A stretch of 9,182 nt of DNA from Chlorobiaceae bacterium (GTDB lineage Bacteria > Bacteroidota > Chlorobiia > Chlorobiales > Chlorobiaceae), in NCBI GenBank assembly GCA_013336025.1, contig JAAXUM010000046.1:1-9182 (forward strand), in the 5' to 3' direction. Positions 1 to 5,961 of this stretch are shown here, piece by piece (the stretch's first letter is position 1; each line of letters begins with the position of its first letter). Under the pieces are notes generated by a model. That model made no database searches and was not told the origin of the DNA. It saw nothing but the letters and a program-made list of their open reading frames with translations. Made by a program: the position numbers and the translations under genes.

Positions 1-442
1 GGCAGACGGCCATCCCCCGGATGTACTTGCGGACGCCGGTCGCATTGTTTTCGGTATCGGCATAGTCATAGAGCGTCTTTATGAGATCCTCGGCATCCGG
101 AGCGAGTTTCAGATCCAGCCGATAGGTTCCGGAGTCGTGCGTACTCGGCAGGCAAAGCTGCTTGAGCGGCTTGCGGCCGATTTGCTCCCAGTGCGCCTGC
201 ATCCATCTGTTCGTTCTCCGCGCCGAACCGGTAACTTCGGGGGGAGCCGGAACCTCTGCGGAAGGGGCTGTTTCATCCGGTTTACTCACGCCCGGGTAAA
301 TTATGGGATCATGAAATCGGGATAAAATTATTCGTTCGCTCTCCAGCCAGTCGAGATCCTGGGTATTATTGAAGGGCGCACCTCGATTAAGCCAGAGTTC
401 ATAAGCGAGTGTGCGGATTGTCTCTTCGTTACGGCTTTTCAT
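1..442 (-). CDS. DUF2934 / phospholipase C X-domain-like protein, N-terminal part (runs off left edge)
   Basis: This open frame starts at an ATG at 442 and gives 147 residues before the window ends, so its C-terminus is missing. An AAGGAG Shine-Dalgarno sequence lies 9 bases upstream. Residues 9-40 match the short DUF2934 domain (IRTLAYELWLNRG, then DWLESERIIL), a small domain of unknown role in environmental bacteria. A Pro/Glu-rich linker (about 50-75) follows. Residues 80-107 (WMQAHW, then LCLPSTHDSGTY) match the opening of phosphatidylinositol-specific phospholipase C X domains, where the His of the T-H-D/N-S-G motif (here H102) is the first catalytic histidine. The frame is cut just before the next expected motif (Q..S...QL..GVR..DLR). 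Such proteins cleave phosphodiester bonds in phosphoinositides or related head groups, but this one's substrate is unknown. I see no signal peptide, so export is not supported. The domain calls are firm by motif; the enzymatic activity is inferred. Confidence 0.8.
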   Translation of the reverse strand, partial: MKSRNEETIRTLAYELWLNRGAPFNNTQDLDWLESERIILSRFHDPIIYPGVSKPDETAPSAEVPAPPEVTGSARRTNRWMQAHWEQIGRKPLKQLCLPSTHDSGTYRLDLKLAPDAEDLIKTLYDYADTENNATGVRKYIRGMAVC

Positions 443-451
443 GGGAAAAAA

Positions 452-457
452 CTCCTT
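452..457 (-). promoter_or_regulatory. Shine-Dalgarno site for the DUF2934/PLC-like gene
   Basis: AAGGAG on the minus strand, 9 bases before the ATG at 442. It supports this start and shows that strong SD sites occur in this genome. The plus-strand genes of the window have weak or no SD sites. Confidence 0.65.
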
Positions 458-783
458 ATATGTTGGTCTGTTCAGGCAAACGACGATGATCGATATTTTT
501 TCGCTGAATTTAACAGGAAAAGCAAGCTGAAAATACAGAATCTTTTTTTGGAAAATAAGATGTATTAGTACGTCATTCCGGCTTCTTTTTTGTCAATGAC
601 ATGAGCCCGACAAACCTGCTCAACCGGGAATCAGTGTGGAGTAACTGCTGCCGTCTTCGATTTTTCTGTCAAATATCATCAAGGCTGGCGAACCGGTTTA
701 CTGAAAGAGAAAAAATCCATGGAATGAGTATTTCTGATTGTGTTTGCGCTGTCCGGTGTTGCCTGTGAAATCAGGCCTGCGGA

Positions 784-822
784 ATGAAGCTGAAACAAAG
801 GATGCCCTTGTTTCAGCTTCAT
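784..822 (-). terminator. 15-bp perfect hairpin, candidate terminator of the lipoprotein-bchJ unit
   Basis: The arms at 784-798 and 808-822 are exactly complementary (core GAAGCTGAAACAA with TTGTTTCAGCTTC). The 9-base loop region can add two further G-C pairs inside an A-C mismatch. It begins about 63 bases past the bchJ stop in the direction of transcription. No T-run follows on either strand, so it is not a classical intrinsic terminator. It may instead be a transcript-end stabilising stem, a binding site or a dispersed palindromic repeat. The structure is seen directly; the role is inferred. Confidence 0.4.
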
Positions 823-848
823 CATGTATCATGCCATAACGGTTGAGC

Positions 849-863
849 CTGCCTGCAGGGCAG
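849..863. other. Short GC-rich hairpin downstream of bchJ
   Basis: CTGCC at 849-853 pairs with GGCAG at 859-863 around a 5-base loop. It is followed on the plus strand by the pyrimidine-rich TCTTTCTTCT. Only 5 bp form the stem and no plus-strand gene is known to end here. It could add to transcript ending after bchJ or be chance. Confidence 0.2.
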
Positions 864-885
864 TCTTTCTTCTATTGCGGGGTAT

Positions 886-1470
886 TCAGATCGTGCAGTT
901 ATAGGTGCAGAGAATGCTTTTGCCCTCTCCCTTGATGATCGCCCGAATCCTGGTATCGGGGTTCACCAGCTCTTTGAGCAGCGCGGTGAAGGTGCCAAGG
1001 TAGAAGCTGCCTACAACCTTTTTGCTTGGACAGGTGACCCGTACGACGATCTGCGGGGCCTTTGCGGTGGTGTAACTGAACTCGCCGCTTCCTGCGAAGG
1101 TCCATGCATTTTTGCTGATGGCAAAAAGAAAGAGTTTGAAGGCGAGTCCCGGAGGAAGGAGTTTGAGGAACTTTTGAAAGATTCCGGGTATGCGCACTTT
1201 GAGCAGGTAGGCTGCCGTTCTGCTGCCGGATTCTTCGAGGATTGCAGCTGTTTTCTGTTCTCCGATCCCTTTTTCAAGAGCGATGACAAGTGCGTGGAAT
1301 TTCGATTCATCAGTCATCTCCGTGGGCAGATTGCCGATCCAGTGCCCCTGGCCGATGCGCTTGAGGATTGCTTCGGCTTCGTTTTTACCGAAGTTTTTTT
1401 CAAGAGCGGTTACAGTCTGAATAATGGAGTTGGGACCGATTTTCGAGGGAGTGTTCATTGACGACTGCAT
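886..1470 (-). CDS. bchJ: BchJ-like V4R-domain protein of bacteriochlorophyll synthesis
   Basis: This is a 194-residue soluble protein. Its second half (about 125-194) fits the V4R (4-vinyl reductase) small-molecule-binding domain, with cysteines C147, C188 and C192 near the end (motif C-T-Y-N-C). The N-terminal part (IGPNSIIQTVTALEKNFG, then a GHWIGNLP segment) resembles BchJ of green sulfur bacteria. BchJ was first named as the divinyl (8-vinyl, formerly 4-vinyl) reductase of bacteriochlorophyll synthesis. Work in Chlorobaculum tepidum assigned that reaction to BciA and left BchJ with a likely substrate-handling role, so a chaperone or channelling function is more probable than catalysis. 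I chose the ATG at 1470, the first after the upstream gene's stop, 16 bases away. An ATG at 1458 is equally possible, and neither has a good SD. The same frame stays open upstream to 1599, but that part overlaps the lipoprotein gene and is unlikely to be translated. Confidence 0.75.
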   Translation of the reverse strand: MQSSMNTPSKIGPNSIIQTVTALEKNFGKNEAEAILKRIGQGHWIGNLPTEMTDESKFHALVIALEKGIGEQKTAAILEESGSRTAAYLLKVRIPGIFQKFLKLLPPGLAFKLFLFAISKNAWTFAGSGEFSYTTAKAPQIVVRVTCPSKKVVGSFYLGTFTALLKELVNPDTRIRAIIKGEGKSILCTYNCTI

Positions 1471-1486
1471 GGATAGTTTAAGTTTT

Positions 1487-2584
1487 TCAGCGGTTCGTAG
1501 CGCCGATGGTGAAATCGATGGTTTCAGCGTCCCATCCTGGTCTGACGTGAACGGCCTTTGGATACAGACCGAAAGGCTCTGACGGGGTGAACGGATCAAG
1601 CGTGCCGGGATTCCAGGTTATATGAGCGTCCGGTTTTTTTGTTCCTGAAGGGATAAAGGCACTGATAGTATAGTCGCCCTCAGGCAGACTTGCAAAGGTA
1701 AAACGGAACAGACCCTTTTGTGCCGGGACCGCGGCTATTCTCCATACTTCCGGGCTGTTAACCGCTTTTGCTTCGATGATGAGCCATCTGGCATCGGCAA
1801 GGCAGCTTCCTTTGATAGTACCGGTTTCCTCCGTGCTGTTTTTTTCGGTATCAGCGAAGAGTGACGGTTTCGCGTTTTTTTGCGGAGCAAAGCGCATGAG
1901 GAGCGAAGAGGTTCCCGCTGCAACGAACTCACTGCCCGGAAGAGCAGTTTCTTCTGTCGCAGGGTCAAAGTGAAGGTTGATATTGCGGTCATTGACGGCA
2001 ATGATTCGATAGAGCCCCTTACGGATATGATCAAGCCGGAATGATCCGGTCTGATCTGTCTGAACAATATAATCAGGTTCCGTACCTGAATGCTCTTTCC
2101 GGAACAGCACAAGCAACGCATTTTCAGCAGGGGAGAGATCGGCATTGAACACCCTTCCTGAAAGCGTTTCGCTGTCGATAACCGGCCCTGTGGAAAAAGA
2201 AAGCCTCCATGGTGTCGAAAGGGCAGCGCCGCGATAGTCGATGAGCTGTCGCCGGATCATGACGGTATAGGTGCGGTCATGCTGAAGCGGCTCATAAATT
2301 CTTATCTCCGAGTCTCGTCCGTGAACGAAAATATCGTAATTCCTGATTCGGGGAGTGAAAAACACCGATTTCTGCAACTCCTTCAGTGCAACGGCATGAC
2401 TGAACGATATTCGTATGATTTTCGGACTTGTTGTTGTTGCTCCCGTTGAGGGATCGGAAAAAACAACCTGCAGTGGAGCAGCGTCAACAGGCCCGCCAGA
2501 CGGGGGGCGATCCATAGCGCAACCACCTGCAGTAACAAGCAGCAGGAGAGCAAAGAGGATATTGGTGTATGGAAAACGTTTCAG
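1487..2584 (-). CDS. Ig-like (Big_5/SbsA type) domain lipoprotein, apparent CTG start
   Basis: This is a 365-residue predicted envelope lipoprotein when read from a CTG at 2584. From there the N-terminus has K2-R3, a hydrophobic stretch (I9-V17) and a lipobox-like A-G-G-C ending at C22, as expected for a lipid-anchored protein. The first ATG, at 2515, lies two codons after that cysteine and would delete the signal. After P-P-S-G-G-P, residues about 37-133 form a Big_5/SbsA Ig-like domain (IIRISFSHAV near its start, RLSFSTGP at its end). Residues about 139-213 look like a carboxypeptidase-regulatory-like beta sandwich (LSGRVFN, then GSFRLDHIRKGLYRIIAVND). A third beta-rich region (about 253-365) ends with a D-P-F-x-P-S-E-P-F-G segment and V-R-P-G-W. 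No catalytic residues are evident. A structural or surface-binding role is inferred. It precedes bchJ by 16-28 bases, probably in one transcript. An in-frame TGA lies four codons before the CTG, which limits the choice of start. Confidence 0.75.
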   Translation of the reverse strand: MKRFPYTNILFALLLLVTAGGCAMDRPPSGGPVDAAPLQVVFSDPSTGATTTSPKIIRISFSHAVALKELQKSVFFTPRIRNYDIFVHGRDSEIRIYEPLQHDRTYTVMIRRQLIDYRGAALSTPWRLSFSTGPVIDSETLSGRVFNADLSPAENALLVLFRKEHSGTEPDYIVQTDQTGSFRLDHIRKGLYRIIAVNDRNINLHFDPATEETALPGSEFVAAGTSSLLMRFAPQKNAKPSLFADTEKNSTEETGTIKGSCLADARWLIIEAKAVNSPEVWRIAAVPAQKGLFRFTFASLPEGDYTISAFIPSGTKKPDAHITWNPGTLDPFTPSEPFGLYPKAVHVRPGWDAETIDFTIGATNR

Positions 2585-2591
2585 AAATTCG

Positions 2592-2597
2592 CTCCTT
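2592..2597 (-). promoter_or_regulatory. Shine-Dalgarno site that fixes the CTG start of the lipoprotein gene
   Basis: AAGGAG on the minus strand, 7 bases before the CTG at 2584, which is near-ideal spacing. It is far too distant (76 bases) to serve the ATG at 2515. Together with the signal peptide it encodes, this is the main evidence for the non-standard start. Confidence 0.6.
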
Positions 2598-2618
2598 CAG
2601 CTTGTCAATAGAGGGTTG

Positions 2619-2646
2619 ATTGTATCTGTCTGCGAAAATTCGTAAA
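2619..2646 (-). promoter_or_regulatory. Candidate sigma-70-type promoter for the lipoprotein-bchJ unit
   Basis: On the minus strand TTTACG (2646-2641) and TACAAT (2624-2619) are separated by 16 bases, matching 4/6 and 5/6 of the consensus. Transcription would begin near 2612 and give a leader of about 28 bases carrying the SD at 2597-2592. This fits translation from 2584. It is a pattern match only, in AT-rich DNA. Confidence 0.35.
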
Positions 2647-2709
2647 TTAAAAACTAATGTAGTTCTATGAAAGTTTTTGATGAAAAAATATAGATCGATT
2701 GTTATATAG

Positions 2710-4179
2710 ATGGCCAGAAGAAATTTTAAGGTTCTTTATGTCTCTGGTGAAGTTTCTCCTTTCGTAAGATTCAGCGCTCTGGCTGATTTTATGGCATCAT
2801 TCCCGCAGGCTGTCGAAGAAGAAGGCTTTGAAGCGCGTATTATGATGCCGAAATATGGTACCATCAATGATCGGAAGTTCCGGTTACATGATGTCCTGCG
2901 TCTTTCCGATATTGAGGTTCATCTCAAGGAGAAAACTGATCTGCTGCACGTCAAAGTGACAGCGCTTCCTTCAAGCAAAATCCAGACCTATTTTCTCTAC
3001 AACGAGAAATATTTCAAGCGCAACGGGCTTTTCACCGATATGCACAGCGGTAATGATACCAAAGTGAATACTGAAAAAATTATTTTTTTCAATGTCGGCG
3101 TTCTTGAAACCCTGCAGCGACTCGGTTGGAAACCGGATATTATTCACTGTCATGACTGGCATGCAAGTCTTATTCCGCTGCTTCTCAGAACGGTCTATGC
3201 ATCGAACGAGTTTTTCAAGGATATTAAAACCGTTCTGACGATTCATAATATCTATCGTCAGGGGATTCTGCCGTTCAAGATTTTTCAGAAGCTTCTTCCT
3301 GATGAGGTCTCTTCAGCGCTGCATCGACAGAACGATGAGGTGAACATGCTCTATACCGGGGTTGAACATGTCGATCTTCTGACAACAACCTCCAGACAGT
3401 ATGCCGATACCATCCTCCACGCTGGCGAGGAAACTTATGGCCTTGGTCGAATTCTTGAAGAGCGAAAGGAGGCCTTGCACGGTATTCTCAACGGAATCGA
3501 TACCCGGCAGTGGAATCCTTCAACAGACAAGCTGATAAAAAAGAGGTACAGTATTGAACGGCTTGACGGAAAGGCTGACAACAAGAAAGCCCTGCAGGAA
3601 GAGGCCGGCCTCTTTGTTGACGCAGATCGAGCCCTTGTTGGGGTTATTGCCGGCTTTGATGAGTTTCAGGGTGCTGATCTGCTGGCAAAGAGCCTTGAAA
3701 AACTTGTTGCTCTTGATATTCAGATTGTCATCTGCGGATCGGGTGATAAAGCATATGAAAAGATTTTTCGCGATTGTGCAGAGCAGTATCCTGAACAGGT
3801 GAGTCTCCAGACTGAGTATACGGATGCCTTTATGCATCTTGCCATCGCCGGAATGGATATCCTTCTGATGCCGGGAAGAATAGAGTCCTGTGGCATGATG
3901 CAACTTTTTGCCATGAGTTACGGTACCGTTCCCGTGGTCTATGCGGGCGGGGGTATTATCGAGACGATTCATGAGCTTCAGGATGGAGTCGGATCAGGGT
4001 TCATTTTCCACGAATACACCGATGATTCACTTGTCGGGAAGATCAGCGAGGCCATTGCGATATATAGTGATGAGGAGCGGTGGCCGCAGCTTGTTCATGA
4101 AGCCATGTCGAAGGATTTTTCCTGGAAAAGCTCAGCGGAGGAGTATGACCAGTTGTATCGTCAACTTCTTGAACCGTAA
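2710..4179 (+). CDS. glgA: GlgA-type glycogen (starch) synthase, GT5, with divergent donor-binding residues
   Basis: This 489-residue protein has the length and two-domain GT-B layout of ADP-glucose:glycogen glucosyltransferase, which extends alpha-1,4-glucan chains in the cytoplasm. The N-terminal domain opens with FKVLYVSGEVSPF and carries HCHDWH (146-151), whose H151 lines up with the catalytic-region His of E. coli GlgA (H161). The C-terminal domain has G-x-G-D (343-346) and RIESCGMMQLFAMSYGTVP (390-408), matching the conserved E-x-C-G region, with E392 and C394. However, the signature K-T-G-G-L near the start is R-F-S-A-L (20-24). The S-R-L-T-S-Q-K-G loop of E. coli is A-G-F-D-E-F-Q-G (314-321), so the equivalents of K15, R300 and K305 are R, G and Q. 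From memory, the Chlorobium tepidum GlgA shares these changes. No SD is visible before the ATG. It heads the plus-strand gene run. Family membership is firm; standard catalytic activity is not. Confidence 0.88.
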   Translation: MARRNFKVLYVSGEVSPFVRFSALADFMASFPQAVEEEGFEARIMMPKYGTINDRKFRLHDVLRLSDIEVHLKEKTDLLHVKVTALPSSKIQTYFLYNEKYFKRNGLFTDMHSGNDTKVNTEKIIFFNVGVLETLQRLGWKPDIIHCHDWHASLIPLLLRTVYASNEFFKDIKTVLTIHNIYRQGILPFKIFQKLLPDEVSSALHRQNDEVNMLYTGVEHVDLLTTTSRQYADTILHAGEETYGLGRILEERKEALHGILNGIDTRQWNPSTDKLIKKRYSIERLDGKADNKKALQEEAGLFVDADRALVGVIAGFDEFQGADLLAKSLEKLVALDIQIVICGSGDKAYEKIFRDCAEQYPEQVSLQTEYTDAFMHLAIAGMDILLMPGRIESCGMMQLFAMSYGTVPVVYAGGGIIETIHELQDGVGSGFIFHEYTDDSLVGKISEAIAIYSDEERWPQLVHEAMSKDFSWKSSAEEYDQLYRQLLEP

Positions 4180-4185
4180 GCAGGT

Positions 4186-4770
4186 ATGCCGAATCGCGTA
4201 AAGGTGCTTTTTCTTGACAGGGACGGTACGATAAATGAAGATACAGGATCATACGTTGCAACGCGTGAGCAGTTTCTGCTCATTCGCAGGGCAGGTGAGG
4301 CTATCGCTCTTGCAAGAGAGGCTGGTTTCAGGATTGTTGTGGTGACCAATCAGGCCGGTATCGCCCGTGGTATAGCCACCGTTGAACAGGTTGAGGATAT
4401 TCATCTCTATCTCGGTGAGCTGCTTGCCCGGTACAACACTCGCATTGACGGATGTTATTACTGCCCGTCCCATCCTGACTACCCTCATCCCGATGATGAA
4501 CGGTTCATGCAGTGTCGCAAACCTGAAACCGGTATGGTTGATCGGGCCGTAGCAGATTTTCTTGCAGAAGGTTTAATTGTTGATCGAAGCAGTTCTTTTT
4601 TTATTGGTGACAAGGTTCTGGATATCGAGTGTGGTTTGCGTGCCGGTTTGCGAACGGTGCTGGTGAGAACCGGTCATAATGAGGAAAAACTGTGTTTTGA
4701 GCAACAGATCATTCCGGAATTCATAGCTGATGATCTTTATCAAGCCGTTACCGGGTATATTCTTTCCTGA
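4186..4770 (+). CDS. gmhB: GmhB-like D-glycero-D-manno-heptose 1,7-bisphosphate phosphatase (HAD superfamily)
   Basis: This 194-residue HAD-IIIA phosphatase probably removes the C7 phosphate of heptose bisphosphate on the way to ADP-heptose for LPS. Motif I is DRDGT with nucleophile D11 and acid/base D13. Motif II is VVTNQAGIARG with T54. Motif III is CRKP with K112. Motif IV is IGDK with D142 and D146. It aligns well with E. coli GmhB, including YYCP (91-94). Of the four E. coli zinc ligands (C92, H94, C107, C109), only the first and last are kept (C93, C110); the others are S95 and M108. C90, H96 or H101 might replace them. The gene starts 6 bases after the glgA stop with only a weak AGG upstream, so it is probably translated from the glgA transcript. 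A related HAD sugar-phosphate phosphatase activity is possible. Confidence 0.82.
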   Translation: MPNRVKVLFLDRDGTINEDTGSYVATREQFLLIRRAGEAIALAREAGFRIVVVTNQAGIARGIATVEQVEDIHLYLGELLARYNTRIDGCYYCPSHPDYPHPDDERFMQCRKPETGMVDRAVADFLAEGLIVDRSSSFFIGDKVLDIECGLRAGLRTVLVRTGHNEEKLCFEQQIIPEFIADDLYQAVTGYILS

Positions 4771-4806
4771 ACCGCCCGCCTGTTTGTGTGGCGGATCTCT
4801 TATCCC

Positions 4807-5931
4807 ATGCTGAGCCTTTACGTTCATATTCCTTTCTGTCGGACCCGTTGTGTTTACTGCGATTTTTATCTTGTCACCCGTCAGGATCTTCTTGAACCAT
4901 TTTTTCAGGCCCTTCTTGTCGAGACCGAAGCAAGGCTCTCCAGGTTTAAAGGCCGGAGTGTCAAGGCGATTCATTTTGGAGGAGGTACTCCTTCGCTTTT
5001 TCCTGTGAGCTACCTTTCCAGATGGCTTGAACTTGTACACGCCTGCTGCACGTTTACTCCTGACGTGGAGATAACGCTTGAAGCAAATCCGGAGGATCTT
5101 GGCGGGGGTCGCATGTTTGAGTTGCACGCAGCAGGAATCAACCGCCTCAGTATTGGCGTTCAGTCGTTCAACCAGAGAAAGCTTGCCGCTCTCGGTCGGT
5201 CGCATACCAGAGAACAGGGGCTTCAGGCAGCAAGAACTGCCGGTGATCTTTTTCAATCCGTCAGCGTTGATCTTATCTGTGCTGTTCCAGATGAAACCAG
5301 GGATGAGTGGGCATCGGATCTTCGAGACACGGTAACGTTGCAACTGCCTCACGTTTCAGTCTACATGCTGTCTGTTGAACCTAAAACCCGGCTTCATCGA
5401 AGCGTCAGTCGAGGTGATGTGACAGTTCCCGGTGAAGATGTTCAGGCTACCCTGTATGAAGATGCTCTCGGTACTCTTGCCGGGTCAGGCTATCAGCATT
5501 ACGAGGTATCGAATTTCTCTGTTGATGGTCATCACTCCCGCTACAACCTTGCCTGCTGGATGCGGGAACCCTACCTCGGGTTTGGACCTTCTGCACACAG
5601 TTTTATTGTGGATGGTGGTGCTGAAATACGCCAGGCCAATGTTTCGCTGCTCTCACGGTATATGGCCGATCCTCAAAACGCAGCAACCTTTTATGAGGTG
5701 CTTTCAGAAAATGAGCGTTTTCTGGAACAGGTATTTTTAACATTGCGCATAAACAGGGGGCTTGATATTGGGTTTTTGCGAAAAGGGAATAAATTAGGGC
5801 ATTGTATTGCAGATAAAATTGAAGAATTAAGAGCAAGCGGATTGGTTTTTGAGGAGGGCGGCAAGCTTTTTCTCACCTCAAAAGGGTTTCTGTTTGCCGA
5901 TCATATTGCCGGAGAACTTGTTTCCGATTAA
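4807..5931 (+). CDS. hemW: HemW-like radical SAM protein (heme chaperone family, formerly HemN-like)
   Basis: This 374-residue protein starts at the ATG at 4807, which places YVHIPFC at the usual distance from the N-terminus; a GTG at 4786 would add seven residues. The radical SAM cluster motif is C11-x3-C15-x2-C18 followed by D-F. The residue two after C18 is F, not Cys, which separates HemW from true oxygen-independent coproporphyrinogen oxidase HemN (C-x-C). HFGGGTPS (56-63), EANPED (92-97), GVQSF (117-121) and DLICAVPDET (155-164) are family landmarks, and PYLGFGPSAHSF (255-266) begins the HemN_C region. HemW binds heme and is thought to deliver it to respiratory proteins. The heme-binding signature H-N-x-x-Y-W reads Y-N-L-A-C-W (246-251) here. 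The 36-base gap after gmhB contains a small CCGCC/GGCGG hairpin (4772-4793) without a T-run. Old annotations often call such genes coproporphyrinogen III oxidase. Confidence 0.85.
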   Translation: MLSLYVHIPFCRTRCVYCDFYLVTRQDLLEPFFQALLVETEARLSRFKGRSVKAIHFGGGTPSLFPVSYLSRWLELVHACCTFTPDVEITLEANPEDLGGGRMFELHAAGINRLSIGVQSFNQRKLAALGRSHTREQGLQAARTAGDLFQSVSVDLICAVPDETRDEWASDLRDTVTLQLPHVSVYMLSVEPKTRLHRSVSRGDVTVPGEDVQATLYEDALGTLAGSGYQHYEVSNFSVDGHHSRYNLACWMREPYLGFGPSAHSFIVDGGAEIRQANVSLLSRYMADPQNAATFYEVLSENERFLEQVFLTLRINRGLDIGFLRKGNKLGHCIADKIEELRASGLVFEEGGKLFLTSKGFLFADHIAGELVSD

Positions 5932-5961
5932 CCGCAACGATATATACAGCAGACTTCACGT

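Larger units (their letters stand above)
443..885. other. 443-base stretch without a convincing gene
   Basis: This lies between the start of the PLC-like gene and the 3' end of bchJ, both on the minus strand, so it should hold the bchJ terminator and the promoter of the PLC-like gene. A perfect TTGACA hexamer reads on the minus strand at 596-591, with a TACTAA at 570-565. The 20-base spacing is too wide for a confident promoter. Two hairpins lie at 784-822 and 849-863. The only small plus-strand frame I noticed (ATG at 601, about 49 codons, rich in Cys) has no SD and no recognisable motif, so I do not call it. No tRNA, IS end or repeat array is visible. Confidence 0.6.

Noticed and set aside
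137..325. 62-codon plus-strand open frame near the left edge
   Set aside because: It is opposite the DUF2934/PLC-like gene, which has clear domain motifs and a good SD.
601..768. Small plus-strand open frame of about 49 codons in the intergenic region
   Set aside because: It has no SD and no recognisable motif, and its composition looks random.
1471..1599. N-terminal extension of bchJ to an ATG at 1599
   Set aside because: It would overlap the lipoprotein gene by more than 100 bases, and the added residues do not resemble BchJ. Starts at 1470 or 1458 fit better.
2667..2693. Eight-residue mini-frame just upstream of glgA (M-K-V-F-D-E-K-I) as a possible leader peptide
   Set aside because: It has no SD, no run of regulatory codons and no attenuator-like hairpin after it. 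It is likely chance in AT-rich DNA.
4772..4793. CCGCC/GGCGG hairpin between gmhB and hemW as a terminator
   Set aside because: It has only 5 bp, a 12-base loop and no T-run, in a gap of 36 bases within a co-directional gene run.
4573..5352. 259-codon open frame on the minus strand across gmhB and hemW
   Set aside because: It lies opposite two well-supported genes, has no recognisable motif and is rich in basic residues, as expected of an antisense shadow.
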